Positions 30,618 to 38,736 of a stretch of DNA of 51,952 nt are shown in pieces. The stretch's first letter is position 1. Each line of letters begins with the position of its first letter. Source of the DNA: Imbroritus primus (lineage in GTDB: Bacteria > Pseudomonadota > Gammaproteobacteria > Burkholderiales > Burkholderiaceae). The position numbers and the translations under genes are program-made. Location: NCBI GenBank assembly GCA_000272025.2, contig AKCV02000024.1, forward strand, positions 1 through 51,952. The letters run 5' to 3'. A model generated the notes under the pieces. That model was not told the origin of the DNA, made no database searches, and saw only the letters and a program-made list of their open reading frames with translations.

Positions 30618-32321
30618 TCATGCGGCTGGTATCGAGGGCTGCGCGGGCGCCTGTGCCGGTGCCTGCTCCTGGAGCGCCTGGAGGGTCGCATTGGCGCGGG
30701 TTTTCAATTCCAGCTTCTTGATTTTCTGGCTGCCGGTGAGCGGCCATTCGGTCACGAACTCGACGTAGCGTGGCGCCTTGTAGCTGGCGATGTTGTCCTT
30801 GCAATACCGGATGAGCGCTTCGGCGGAAACGTCGGCCCCAGCCAGCGTTTCCACGTAGGCATATGCCACTTCGCCAAGGCGGGCGTCGGGCACGCCGACG
30901 ACCACAGCCTGGCGGACACCGGGATAGGTCTGCAGGAATTCCTCGATCTCCTGCGTCGCGACGTTGAAGCCGCTGGGCTTGATCATTTCCTTCACACGGC
31001 CACGATAGATCAGGTAGCCGTCCGCATCGAGCTCGCCGAGGTCGCCGGTACGCAGCCAGCCTTCCGCATCGAAGGTCTTGGCGTTTTCGTCCGGCCGCTT
31101 GTAGTACCCGGGCATGACGGTATAGCCGGCCACGCGGATTTCGCCGACCTTGCCGGGCGGCAGGGCAGTTTCGGTATCGATGTCGACGATCCGTACCTGC
31201 ACGCCGGCGCAGGGCCGGCCGTTGGTGTGCGCGCGTTTGTCGAGCGGGTCGCCATAGCGCGTGCGCGAGACGGCGTTGGTCGTTTCTGACATGCCGTAGG
31301 TGCCGATCATGTCATGCACGCCCAGGGTGTTGACGAGCCACAGAAACGAGGCCGTCGGCAGCGGTGCACCGTAGCCGACCCGCAGGCTGGAGAGGTCATG
31401 CGTATCGCGTGCGGCATATCCCTTCAGGTCCTGGACGATGGTGTCGACGAAGAAGCTCGCGGTGATGCGCTCGCGTTCGATGATCGTGCAGAAATTGTGG
31501 ACATCGTAGGGATTGCTGTCGATGACCATGGTCGCACCTGATAACCAGAGCGCCAGCGTGTAGCCGGTGCCGGTGGCCGTGAATAGTGGCACGCTGGCGA
31601 GATAACGGTCTTTGGTATCGAAGCCGAAGCACCATGCTGCATAGGCATTGTTCTGCAGCAGCGGGCCGTGGCACACCATGGCGCCCTTGGGAAACGAGGT
31701 GGTGCCGGAGGTGTAGAGGATCTGCGCCACATCGCCCGGCTTGACGCTGGCCACACGCTGCTCCAGCACCCCGTCGTCGAGCAGTGCCTTGCCAGCCGCC
31801 TCGATGGCCGCAAACGACGTGATGCTGTCCGGCAGCGGCGTCGACTCGTCCGCCTGCAGACCAATCACGCGGCGCAGCTCCGGCATCTCCTTGCACTGCC
31901 ACGCCCCTTGCGGCTGCGTGGCCAGGCCCGGCTCGAGGCGTTCGAGGATGTCGAGATAGCGCACGCCGCGCACCGCGCCGTGCTGCACGATCAGCGTGCG
32001 GGCATCGGACTGCGCCAGCACATAGCCGACATCCTTCTCGCGAAAGCGCGTGTTCACCGGCACCAGCACCGCACCGATCATGGGAATGGCCCAGCGGGCC
32101 ACGAGCCAGTCGGGCCGGTCGGCCATCCAGAGCGCGACGTGTTCGCCGGACTCGATGCCCTGGGCGATCAGCCCGCGGGCAAAGGCCCGCACGCGGTCGG
32201 CCAGCTGTGTGAAGCTGATGCGGTCAGCACCATAGACGACAGCCTCGCGGCTGCCGTATTCGCGCGACGCCCACAGCAGGGCATCGCCGAAGGTGCGTTC
32301 AACCCAAGGTTGTTCGCTCAT
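30618..32321 (-). CDS. AMP-forming acyl-CoA synthetase (copy 1)
   Basis: 567 residues. The ATG at 32321 overlaps the stop of the ABC binding protein gene (ATGA); a TTG six bases earlier (32327) has the better-spaced GGAAG and is the only start kept in the second copy at 51734. ANL-superfamily motifs: YTSGTTSFPKG P-loop, YGMSETT, GWLRTGDLG, and the C-terminal catalytic Lys in GSQKIKK. It activates a carboxylic acid to its CoA thioester with ATP. Position in an operon with SDR, binding protein and rhodanese genes implies it is the entry enzyme of the pathway. Its first ~198 coding bases are identical to those at the right window edge, in inverted orientation. Confidence 0.9.
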   Translation of the reverse strand: MSEQPWVERTFGDALLWASREYGSREAVVYGADRISFTQLADRVRAFARGLIAQGIESGEHVALWMADRPDWLVARWAIPMIGAVLVPVNTRFREKDVGYVLAQSDARTLIVQHGAVRGVRYLDILERLEPGLATQPQGAWQCKEMPELRRVIGLQADESTPLPDSITSFAAIEAAGKALLDDGVLEQRVASVKPGDVAQILYTSGTTSFPKGAMVCHGPLLQNNAYAAWCFGFDTKDRYLASVPLFTATGTGYTLALWLSGATMVIDSNPYDVHNFCTIIERERITASFFVDTIVQDLKGYAARDTHDLSSLRVGYGAPLPTASFLWLVNTLGVHDMIGTYGMSETTNAVSRTRYGDPLDKRAHTNGRPCAGVQVRIVDIDTETALPPGKVGEIRVAGYTVMPGYYKRPDENAKTFDAEGWLRTGDLGELDADGYLIYRGRVKEMIKPSGFNVATQEIEEFLQTYPGVRQAVVVGVPDARLGEVAYAYVETLAGADVSAEALIRYCKDNIASYKAPRYVEFVTEWPLTGSQKIKKLELKTRANATLQALQEQAPAQAPAQPSIPAA

Positions 32322-33859
32322 TTCCAACGTACTTCCTTCAGGTTGTAGTAGCCACTACCATGCTGCGGCTCCCAGTCGAGACCGGAATCCTGCGCAAAGG
32401 TGTAATAGAGCTCGGTCAGCAACACGGCATGGCCGTCTTCGTGCAGCGTCCGGCCGATCTTCTGGAAAAGTTGGTCACGCTTGGCGCGATCCGTCTCGGC
32501 ATCGGCCTGGGCAATCAGCTTTTCCACTTCCGGGTTCGAATAGTCGGACCACGTACCATCCTTGGACGCGGCGCCGCTGATCGGGTGGATCGGGTCGTAG
32601 ATGGCGTTCGAGAACTGCATCACCGTCATCGGGCCCGACTTGTGCGTATTGTTCAGACGGCTCCACGCGGCATAGTCGATGACCTTGACGCTGGTACGCA
32701 CGCCGATGGTCGACCAGTAGGCGGCGATCGCCTCGCACAGCTCCTTCGGGTTGTCGCTCGAGCAGTACATCTCGGTCTGGAAGCCTTGCGGATAACCCGC
32801 CTGCGACAGCAGCTTCTTGGCCAGGGCCGGATCGTACTTGTACGGCTTGAGCGTCTTGTCCACGCCATACGGGTAGCTGGCCGAGATGTACGATGTCATC
32901 GGCGCGCCCACGCCATGCAGCACGTTCTTGATGATGGCGGCGCTATCCAGCCCGTGGTTCAGGGCAAGACGCACTTCGCGCTTGGCCAGCGGCTGGCCTT
33001 CGACGTTCGAGTAAAGACGCACGGCCAGCGGGCTGCCAGCCGGCACCGATTTCACGAGCAGGCCCTTGGTGGCCTTGAGGCGCTTCACGTCGACCGGCGC
33101 GACATAGTCGATCACGTCGACCTCACCGCTCATCAGCGCGTTCACGCGGCTGGCTGCCTCGGGAATGCTGCGGAACACCAGCTTCTTGATGCCCGGCTTC
33201 TTGCCCCAGTAACCATCAAAGCGTTCAAACGTCAGCGACTGGCCGATACGCTGTTCGACAAACTTGTACGGACCCGAACCGATCGGCGCCTTGGAGAATG
33301 CTTCCGGGGTCGGCAACGATTCAGTATATTTTTTCGGCACCAGCAGCAGGTAGCCGGCGATCTTGTTCAGGAAGGCGCCATCCGCGCGCTTCAGCTTGAA
33401 GGTCACCGTGTGGTCGCCGCTGGTCTCGGTGCTTTCCACGAGATTCACGAAGTACGGACGGCGGGTACTCTTGGTTTCCGGCTTGAGGATCCGCTCCATC
33501 GAGTATTTCACATCGGCAGCGGTGAGCGCATCGCCGTTGTGGAACTTCACGCCCTTGCGCAGGGTGAAGGTGTACTGCAGCCCGTCCGGCGAAATCTTGA
33601 CATCGGTGGCGACGCTCGGCTGCACATTGCCCTTGCGGTCAAAGGCATACAGCGTGTCGTACATCTGCCAGCCATAGCGCTGGGAGTCGCCGGTGGCAGC
33701 CACCTGGCCATCCAGATTGCCGATTTCCTTGCCGATGGCAAACACCACGGTATCGCGGTCGACAGCGGGCTTGCCATTCAGGGCGTGTGCGGGCACGGTC
33801 GCGAGGAATGCGCAGGCAGCGGCGGCGCCCAGCGTAAGTTGCGAGACCAGTTTTTTCAT
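32318..33859 (-). CDS. ABC transporter periplasmic binding protein, dipeptide/oligopeptide (SBP_bac_5) family, paralogue 1
   Basis: 513 residues from the ATG at 33859 with a strong GGAGGAAC site. Signal peptide MKKLVSQLTLGAAAACAFLATVPAHA, then the family core (RYGWQMYDTLYAFD, LRKGVKFHNGDALTAADVKYSMER, GSGPYKF). Members bind peptides, nickel, opines or hydrophobic carboxylates. No ABC permease or ATPase gene lies in the window, so this is an orphan receptor that must borrow a transporter. It is clearly related to the protein at 36975-38510. Its C-terminal VRWK codons and stop overlap the acyl-CoA synthetase start. Confidence 0.9.
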   Translation of the reverse strand: MKKLVSQLTLGAAAACAFLATVPAHALNGKPAVDRDTVVFAIGKEIGNLDGQVAATGDSQRYGWQMYDTLYAFDRKGNVQPSVATDVKISPDGLQYTFTLRKGVKFHNGDALTAADVKYSMERILKPETKSTRRPYFVNLVESTETSGDHTVTFKLKRADGAFLNKIAGYLLLVPKKYTESLPTPEAFSKAPIGSGPYKFVEQRIGQSLTFERFDGYWGKKPGIKKLVFRSIPEAASRVNALMSGEVDVIDYVAPVDVKRLKATKGLLVKSVPAGSPLAVRLYSNVEGQPLAKREVRLALNHGLDSAAIIKNVLHGVGAPMTSYISASYPYGVDKTLKPYKYDPALAKKLLSQAGYPQGFQTEMYCSSDNPKELCEAIAAYWSTIGVRTSVKVIDYAAWSRLNNTHKSGPMTVMQFSNAIYDPIHPISGAASKDGTWSDYSNPEVEKLIAQADAETDRAKRDQLFQKIGRTLHEDGHAVLLTELYYTFAQDSGLDWEPQHGSGYYNLKEVRWK

Positions 33860-33905
33860 TGTTCCTCCAGTTTTTACAACGGGCGATTCTTGGCGAACCA
33901 TGCGC

Positions 33906-34679
33906 TCAACGCACGGTTTCCGGACCGCCTTTCACATAAATGATCTGCCCCGAGACGAACGAAGCGTCTTCGCTGCACAGGAATGCAATCACGTTGGCGA
34001 TGTCGCGCGGCACACCGACGCGGCCGAGCGGAATGCTCTTGGCGCGCATGGCCTTGTATTCCTCGACCTCATAACCGCGACGCGCGGCTGTCTGGCGCGT
34101 CATTTCGGTATCGACGAAACCCGGGGCCACGGCATTGACGTTGATGTTGAATGGGCCGAGTTCGACCGCTGCGGTGCGGGTGAAAGCCTGCAGACCCGCC
34201 TTGGCGGACGAGTAGTTGGCTTGGCCGCGATTGCCCAGTGCGGAAGTGGAAGAGAGATTGACAATCTTGCCGGCGCGCTTGTCGACCATGTGACGCTGGA
34301 CAGCGCGCGTGCACAGGAAGGTGCCGCGCAGGTGCACGTTCATGACGGCATCCCAGTCATCGACCGACATCTTGAACAGCAGGTTGTCGCGCGTGACGCC
34401 GGCATTGTTGATCAGGCAGTCGATGGAGCCGAATTTCTTCAGCACCGATTCGACCATCTGCTCGACCTGCGCCTCGTCGGCCACGTTGCAACCAACGCCG
34501 ATGGTCTCGACACCATACTCGGACGCAATGGCGGCAGCGGTTTCAGTCGCAGCCTCGGCGGACAGATCGCACACGGCGATCTTGGCCCCCTCCTCTGCAA
34601 ACCTGGCCGCGGTGGCTTGTCCGATCCCTCGTGCCGCGCCGGTGACGAGCACGACTTTATCCATGAAGCGTTTCTGCAT
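33906..34679 (-). CDS. SDR-family 3-oxoacyl reductase (FabG-like)
   Basis: 257 residues from the ATG at 34679, preceded by GGAGA. The TGAARGIG cofactor loop (about 14-21), NNAG motif (INNAGVTRD), catalytic Ser in IVNLSSTSALG and YSSAK (Tyr-x3-Lys) are all intact, so an active NAD(P)H-dependent oxidoreductase is expected. In this operon it would oxidise a 3-hydroxyacyl-CoA or cyclic alcohol intermediate, as in beta-oxidation. It is the first gene of the SDR-binding protein-synthetase-rhodanese transcript (46 bases to the next gene), driven by the promoter at 34745-34773. Confidence 0.88.
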   Translation of the reverse strand: MQKRFMDKVVLVTGAARGIGQATAARFAEEGAKIAVCDLSAEAATETAAAIASEYGVETIGVGCNVADEAQVEQMVESVLKKFGSIDCLINNAGVTRDNLLFKMSVDDWDAVMNVHLRGTFLCTRAVQRHMVDKRAGKIVNLSSTSALGNRGQANYSSAKAGLQAFTRTAAVELGPFNINVNAVAPGFVDTEMTRQTAARRGYEVEEYKAMRAKSIPLGRVGVPRDIANVIAFLCSEDASFVSGQIIYVKGGPETVR

Positions 34680-34744
34680 CGCTTGGGTCTCCAGTTTTTT
34701 TTGCCGGGATAGGCGCATTGCGCGCTCCTCGGCTGTTTTCAGGC

Positions 34745-34773
34745 AGTCTAAGTGGCTGGATTTGCAGTGTCAA
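34745..34773 (-). promoter_or_regulatory. Sigma-70 promoter of the SDR-rhodanese operon
   Basis: On the minus strand TTGACA (complement of 34768-34773), 17 bases, then TAGACT (complement of 34745-34750). It is about 65-95 bases upstream of the SDR start codon. The -35 hexamer overlaps the palindrome at 34770-34780. Confidence 0.65.
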
Positions 34774-34780
34774 TATTTGC
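34770..34780. promoter_or_regulatory. Shared palindrome, site G (SDR promoter)
   Basis: TCAATATTTGC, reading GCAAATATTGA on the other strand, a variant of the CCAYATATTGA element. It overlaps the -35 box of the SDR operon promoter, as a repressor site would. Confidence 0.45.
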
Positions 34781-34979
34781 CACATTTTCCGAATAACCTC
34801 GAAAACATGACCAGGATTCTCATCCTTGCGTCTCCGCCAAATATGAACACAACATTGCCATTGACACGGATTTAAGAGCAATAAAATTGCAGATTTTAGA
34901 TGCTATTGAACTTAAATTTCTTTTTAGAACATAGAAAACTATTCCACTATTTGTGATTTTTTTGCTATGCACCATGATT

Positions 34980-36515
34980 TCAGGTGCGCGGCGCACGCGC
35001 GGCGGCCTCCCGACCCGCGATGCGTCCGCCCACGAAACATTCCGCCAGATTGCCGCCCGACACGTAGACATGGCCGAACACGCTACCCAGCTCGCCCGCC
35101 GAGTAGAGCCGGTCGATCGGCTGACCCTCGACATCAATGACGCGCTGCCGCGCATCGTGCACCGGACCACCTTGCGTATTGATCACCACCGGCCACAGGG
35201 CGGCCCAGTAGTATGGCGGCTCACGCAACGCCATCATGGTTTCCGGACGGCGACCGAAGGCCGTGTCCTCGCCTGCGTCGCAATCGGCATTCCACTGCTC
35301 GACCGTGGCCCGCAGGACCGCCTCGTCCACACCGGTCTGCTGCGCCAGCTCGGCGAGCGACTCGGCGCGGTTCAGGATGCCGTTCTCGACCTCGCGCAGG
35401 TTGTCGTCGCTCCACTCGTACCACGCCTCGCGGTCATTGGTGATGGCGCGGCCGAGCGGATAGGCCTTGCGCCCAGCCTCATCAAACAGCAGAAAGGATG
35501 GCAGGCGCGGATGACGGTATGTTTTCGGCTCGTAGAAATCGAACTGGCGCACGCCGGTGTCGGACATGTACGGAGGATATTCGTCAACGTAGCGGCGGCC
35601 GTCCTGGTCGACAATGATCCAGGCCATCTTCGGCAACGCACGCTCGGTGCGCTCGGGCGTCCACATGGGCAGCAGCTTGACATACAGGCCGAACGGATAC
35701 TCGGGATCGGGGTGACGCAGTCCGTACGGGCCGTGGTACAGCCACATGTGCCAGAGATCCGCGCCGACCGCCTGGGCCATGCGGATGCCATCGCCGGTAT
35801 TGCCGCGGAAGCCGGTATTGATGACCGGCGTCGAGACCAGGTACTGGCGCTTCATTTCCTCGTTGGCCTCGAAGCCGCCACAGGTGAGAATGACGCCGCG
35901 CCGCGCCTCGATTTCGACTGTCTGGCCATCGCGTTCCGCGCGCAGGCCGACGATCTCGCCAGCATCGTTACGATGCAGACGCCCGGCCGCGGTCGAAGTC
36001 CACACGTCGATGGCCCCGCGCCGCAGCTCGACGTTATCGACCAGCACCTTGAACAGCAGGCAGCCGGGCCGCATCGGGCGCGCCGCCAGGTAGCCATCGC
36101 GCGCATCGAATCCGGGAATGCTTTCGATCTCGGCATAGCCGAGCGAATCGCAGCCAGGGAAAGGATAGTTGCCAGGCGAGTTGACTACCTTGACGGTCGC
36201 ATCGCTCGCCTTGGCAAGTGAACGCAGGTAATCCGGCGCCTCGGCCATGCCGTCCGCCAGTACGCGCAGCACATCGTCCGGCGTGCGGCCGCCGCAGGTA
36301 TGCTTGAGATAGCGGAAGGCATCGTCGGCGCTAGACGTAATGCGCAGCCCGCCCGCCGAGAGAATCGAAATACCGCCCGGATCGGGCATCTTCTCGATCA
36401 GCAGGACGCGCGCACCCGCATCGGCAGCCTCGATGGCCGCCACGGCACCCGCGGCACCATAGCCCACCACCACGACGTCATAACTGGCATTCCATGCCGG
36501 CAAAGCTTGCGCCAT
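34980..36515 (-). CDS. FAD-dependent oxidoreductase, fumarate reductase/ketosteroid dehydrogenase-like flavoprotein
   Basis: 511 residues; ATG at 36515 with AAGGAGA upstream. The N-terminal dinucleotide fold VVVGYGAAGAVAAIEAADAG and Glu of LLIEK bind FAD; PGGISILSAGG, VILTCGGFEANEEM and the C-terminal GELGSVFGHVYVSGGNLAEC are family motifs. Relatives include flavocytochrome c fumarate reductases, urocanate reductase and 3-oxosteroid delta-1-dehydrogenase, which add or remove a C=C bond next to a carbonyl. No signal peptide, so cytoplasmic. It likely desaturates or reduces an intermediate of the island pathway (inference). Separate from the SDR operon by a 300-base gap and divergent from the BCCP gene. 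Confidence 0.85.
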   Translation of the reverse strand: MAQALPAWNASYDVVVVGYGAAGAVAAIEAADAGARVLLIEKMPDPGGISILSAGGLRITSSADDAFRYLKHTCGGRTPDDVLRVLADGMAEAPDYLRSLAKASDATVKVVNSPGNYPFPGCDSLGYAEIESIPGFDARDGYLAARPMRPGCLLFKVLVDNVELRRGAIDVWTSTAAGRLHRNDAGEIVGLRAERDGQTVEIEARRGVILTCGGFEANEEMKRQYLVSTPVINTGFRGNTGDGIRMAQAVGADLWHMWLYHGPYGLRHPDPEYPFGLYVKLLPMWTPERTERALPKMAWIIVDQDGRRYVDEYPPYMSDTGVRQFDFYEPKTYRHPRLPSFLLFDEAGRKAYPLGRAITNDREAWYEWSDDNLREVENGILNRAESLAELAQQTGVDEAVLRATVEQWNADCDAGEDTAFGRRPETMMALREPPYYWAALWPVVINTQGGPVHDARQRVIDVEGQPIDRLYSAGELGSVFGHVYVSGGNLAECFVGGRIAGREAAARAPRT

Positions 36516-36530
36516 CTCGTCTCCTTAAGT

Positions 36531-36541
36531 CCACATATTGG
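36531..36541. promoter_or_regulatory. Shared palindrome, site A (flavoprotein promoter)
   Basis: CCACATATTGG, 16 bases upstream of the flavoprotein ATG and next to its AAGGAGA site. TCCACATATTG is identical to site E upstream of the biotin carboxylase gene. Confidence 0.55.
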
Positions 36542-36652
36542 TCTTTATTATCATGAAAAGAAAGCATAGCACTCTTGCATAACTTCCGCATGATGCGAAT
36601 TTCCCTTACCAGATAGAGAGCCTTGCGCTACCATATGCAGGCAAGGCAGTTT

Positions 36653-36673
36653 TGTTATAATTCCATATATTGA
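36653..36673 (+). promoter_or_regulatory. Extended -10 promoter of the BCCP gene overlapped by shared palindrome, site B
   Basis: TG-T-TATAAT (36653-36661) is an extended -10 element without a good -35. CCATATATTGA (36663-36673) covers the expected transcription start. The 13-mer TCCATATATTGAA recurs exactly, inverted, at site D. Confidence 0.6.
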
Positions 36674-36694
36674 ATACTAACCAGCGGAGGAGCC

Positions 36695-36916
36695 ATGGCG
36701 ACCTACGAAGTCAAATCAGAAATCACGGGGACGGTATGCAAGGTCACGGTCAACATCGGCGATCACGTGGCGGAAGATGATCCGCTCGTATTCGTCGAGT
36801 CCATGAAGATGGAAATCCCGGTGGTCGCTCCACGCGGTGGACGCGTCACGGAGATCCGGGTAGCCGAAGGCGACAGCATCGGCGAAGGCGACGTCACGGC
36901 CATCCTGGAAGTCTGA
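36695..36916 (+). CDS. Stand-alone biotin carboxyl carrier protein (BCCP domain)
   Basis: 73 residues, consisting only of the biotinyl domain; GGAGGAG precedes the ATG. The biotinylation motif ESMKM with Lys38 is perfect, and the flanking beta-strands (TGTVCKVTVNIGDHVAEDDPLV, VAPRGGRVTEIRVAEGDSI) are typical. It carries the carboxybiotin between the biotin carboxylase (42974) and carboxyltransferase (38737) of the same island. At 73 residues it is far shorter than AccB of fatty acid synthesis (about 150), resembling carriers of catabolic carboxylases. It is divergent from the flavoprotein gene. Confidence 0.92.
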   Translation: MATYEVKSEITGTVCKVTVNIGDHVAEDDPLVFVESMKMEIPVVAPRGGRVTEIRVAEGDSIGEGDVTAILEV

Positions 36917-36930
36917 CCGCGGTACTGCTG

Positions 36931-36951
36931 CAGCCCGGCATCGCCGGGCTG
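36931..36951. terminator. Hairpin between convergent BCCP and ABC binding protein genes
   Basis: CAGCCCGGC (36931-36939) and GCCGGGCTG (36943-36951), a perfect 9-bp stem with an ATC loop, placed between two convergent stop codons. No U-tract on either side, so efficiency is uncertain. Confidence 0.55.
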
Positions 36952-36974
36952 CCCTTCAAACTGCTTCGATCACA

Positions 36975-38510
36975 TCAGCGCCAGGACACGTTGCGGAAAT
37001 TCAGGAAGCCCGAACCCTCCTGCACCTCCCAGTTCAGATCCTTCTTCTTGGCAAACACGTTGAACAGCTCCGTGATGAGCACCGTCGACGCATCGTCATG
37101 CAGCAGCTTGCTGATCTTGCGGAAGATCGCGCCGCGCGCTTCCGCGCCGGATGTCTTGTCCAGCTCCTTGATCAGCGCCTCGACCTCCGGATTGTAGTAA
37201 TCCGACCAGGCGCCTTCCTTCGAGAACGAACCGGCGATCGGGTGGATCGGGTCGTAGATCGCGTTGGTGAACTGCGTGGTGGTCATCGGACCGCTCTTGT
37301 GCGTATTGTTCAGGCGGCTCCAGGCGGCGTAATCCAGACGGTTGATCTCGGCCTTGATGCCAACCTGGCCCCAGTACGCCACCAGCGCCTCGGCCAGCTC
37401 CTTCGGCCAGCCCACCGCGTCGTACAGCTTGACGGTAAAGCCGTTCGGGTAACCTGCCTGCTTCAGCAACTCCTTGGCCTTGGCCGGGTTGTAGCCATAC
37501 GGCTTGATACTGGGATCGTGCCCGTACGGATAGTACTTGGAGATGAATGTGCCCATCGGCGCGCCAATGCCGTGATACACGCCCTTGATGATGGCGTTGG
37601 CATCGATGGCATAGTTCAGCGCCAGCCGGACCTCACGCTTGTAGATCGGCGTACTCGGGTCGTTGGTATACAGGCGCACGTGCATCGGCGACGACACCGG
37701 ATTCGAAATCACGTTGAGCGCAGCATCCTTCTTCAGGCGCGCCACTTCCGACAGCGGCACGATGGCGGAAATGTCCACCTCACCCGCGAGCAGCGCATTC
37801 ACGCGGCTGGCCGGCTCGGGAATATAGCGGAACACCAGGTTGCTGATGGCCGGCTTCTTGCCATAGAAATCCTCGAAGCGCTCCAGCTCAAGCGAGCGGC
37901 CGATGGCATTGTTCTTGACCTTGTACGGGCCGGTGCCGATCGGCGCAGCGGCAAATGCCTCGGGCGTCGGCAACTTCGACGTATAGGCCTTGGGCACGAT
38001 GAACAGGAATCCCGCCACCTTGTTCATGAACACGCCGTCCGGCTGCTTCAGCTTGACCACCACGGTGGTCGGCGACGGCGTTTCGATGCTATCGACGACT
38101 GGCGCAAAGTAGACCCGGCGCGTACTCTTCGAAGCCGGATCAATGATGCGCTCGATCGAATATTTCACGTCTTCCGAGGTGAAAGGATCGCCGTTATGGA
38201 ATTTGATGCCCTTGCGCAGCGTAAAGGTGTAGGTGAGGCCATCGGGCGACATCTTGTAATTTTCCGCCATGCGCGGAATCACGTTACCCTTGGCATCGAA
38301 GCCATACAGCGTATCGTAGATCTGCATCGCATAGCGCTGCGAATCGCCGCTCGCCGTCACCTGCGCATCGAGACTCTGGATCTCCTTGTCCAGCGCCACG
38401 ACCACCGTGTTCTTGTCGACCGCCGGCGTGGTCTTGTCCGCCGCAACCGCGACCCCCGTAGCCAGCAAGGCTGCGCTCACCATCATCCCTACCAATCGCT
38501 TAACTTTCAT
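36975..38510 (-). CDS. ABC transporter periplasmic binding protein, dipeptide/oligopeptide (SBP_bac_5) family, paralogue 2
   Basis: 511 residues. Signal peptide MKVKRLVGMMVSAALLATGVAVAA, then the same core as paralogue 1 (RYAMQIYDTLYGFD, LRKGIKFHNGDPFTSEDVKYSIER, GTGPYKV, NTHKSGPMT). The two proteins align from end to end, pointing to duplication with divergence, perhaps for related ligands. No permease or ATPase is present. The promoter carries the symmetric palindrome CCACATAGTGG at 38529-38539, 18 bases before the ATG. It is convergent to BCCP and divergent from the carboxyltransferase gene. Confidence 0.9.
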   Translation of the reverse strand: MKVKRLVGMMVSAALLATGVAVAADKTTPAVDKNTVVVALDKEIQSLDAQVTASGDSQRYAMQIYDTLYGFDAKGNVIPRMAENYKMSPDGLTYTFTLRKGIKFHNGDPFTSEDVKYSIERIIDPASKSTRRVYFAPVVDSIETPSPTTVVVKLKQPDGVFMNKVAGFLFIVPKAYTSKLPTPEAFAAAPIGTGPYKVKNNAIGRSLELERFEDFYGKKPAISNLVFRYIPEPASRVNALLAGEVDISAIVPLSEVARLKKDAALNVISNPVSSPMHVRLYTNDPSTPIYKREVRLALNYAIDANAIIKGVYHGIGAPMGTFISKYYPYGHDPSIKPYGYNPAKAKELLKQAGYPNGFTVKLYDAVGWPKELAEALVAYWGQVGIKAEINRLDYAAWSRLNNTHKSGPMTTTQFTNAIYDPIHPIAGSFSKEGAWSDYYNPEVEALIKELDKTSGAEARGAIFRKISKLLHDDASTVLITELFNVFAKKKDLNWEVQEGSGFLNFRNVSWR

Positions 38511-38528
38511 GCTCCGACCTCACATTGA

Positions 38529-38539
38529 CCACATAGTGG
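38529..38539. promoter_or_regulatory. Shared palindrome, site C (ABC binding protein 2 promoter)
   Basis: CCACATAGTGG, the most symmetric copy (CCAC-ATA-GTGG, in GACCACATAGTGGAA). It lies within the leader of the binding protein gene. Confidence 0.55.
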
Positions 38540-38682
38540 AATAATTATGTTGTATAGAACTACATGAAACGGCATTGAAGAATGCGCTTTAAAGCTAATA
38601 ACTTCAATGGTGAATGTCAATGCGCAATATTACCGAGGATGGTGTACGATGAGTTGTGGAACACTTATGATATTTCCGCATT

Positions 38683-38693
38683 TCAATATATGG
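38683..38693. promoter_or_regulatory. Shared palindrome, site D (carboxyltransferase promoter)
   Basis: TCAATATATGG, the exact inverse of site B (13 identical bases TCCATATATTGAA on the minus strand), 44 bases before the carboxyltransferase ATG. Confidence 0.6.
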
Positions 38694-38736
38694 ATCGTGC
38701 TTCGCACAATGTGAAGCCCCAGAAAAACACTGAGAC

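Larger units (their letters stand above)
34680..34979. other. AT-rich 300-base gap between flavoprotein and SDR genes
   Basis: No gene is seen. The stretch 34840-34975 is strongly AT-rich against the GC-rich surroundings, as bacterial promoter or foreign DNA often is. It holds the SDR promoter and one copy of the shared palindrome; a further TTGACA at about 34863 on the plus strand has no gene to serve. Confidence 0.6.

Noticed and set aside
28991-30721. 576-codon plus-strand open frame
   Set aside because: Antisense to the four-domain rhodanese; no ribosome site or domain.
34863-34890. Plus-strand promoter TTGACA...TAAAAT in the AT-rich gap
   Set aside because: Spacing is only 15 bases and no plus-strand gene follows.
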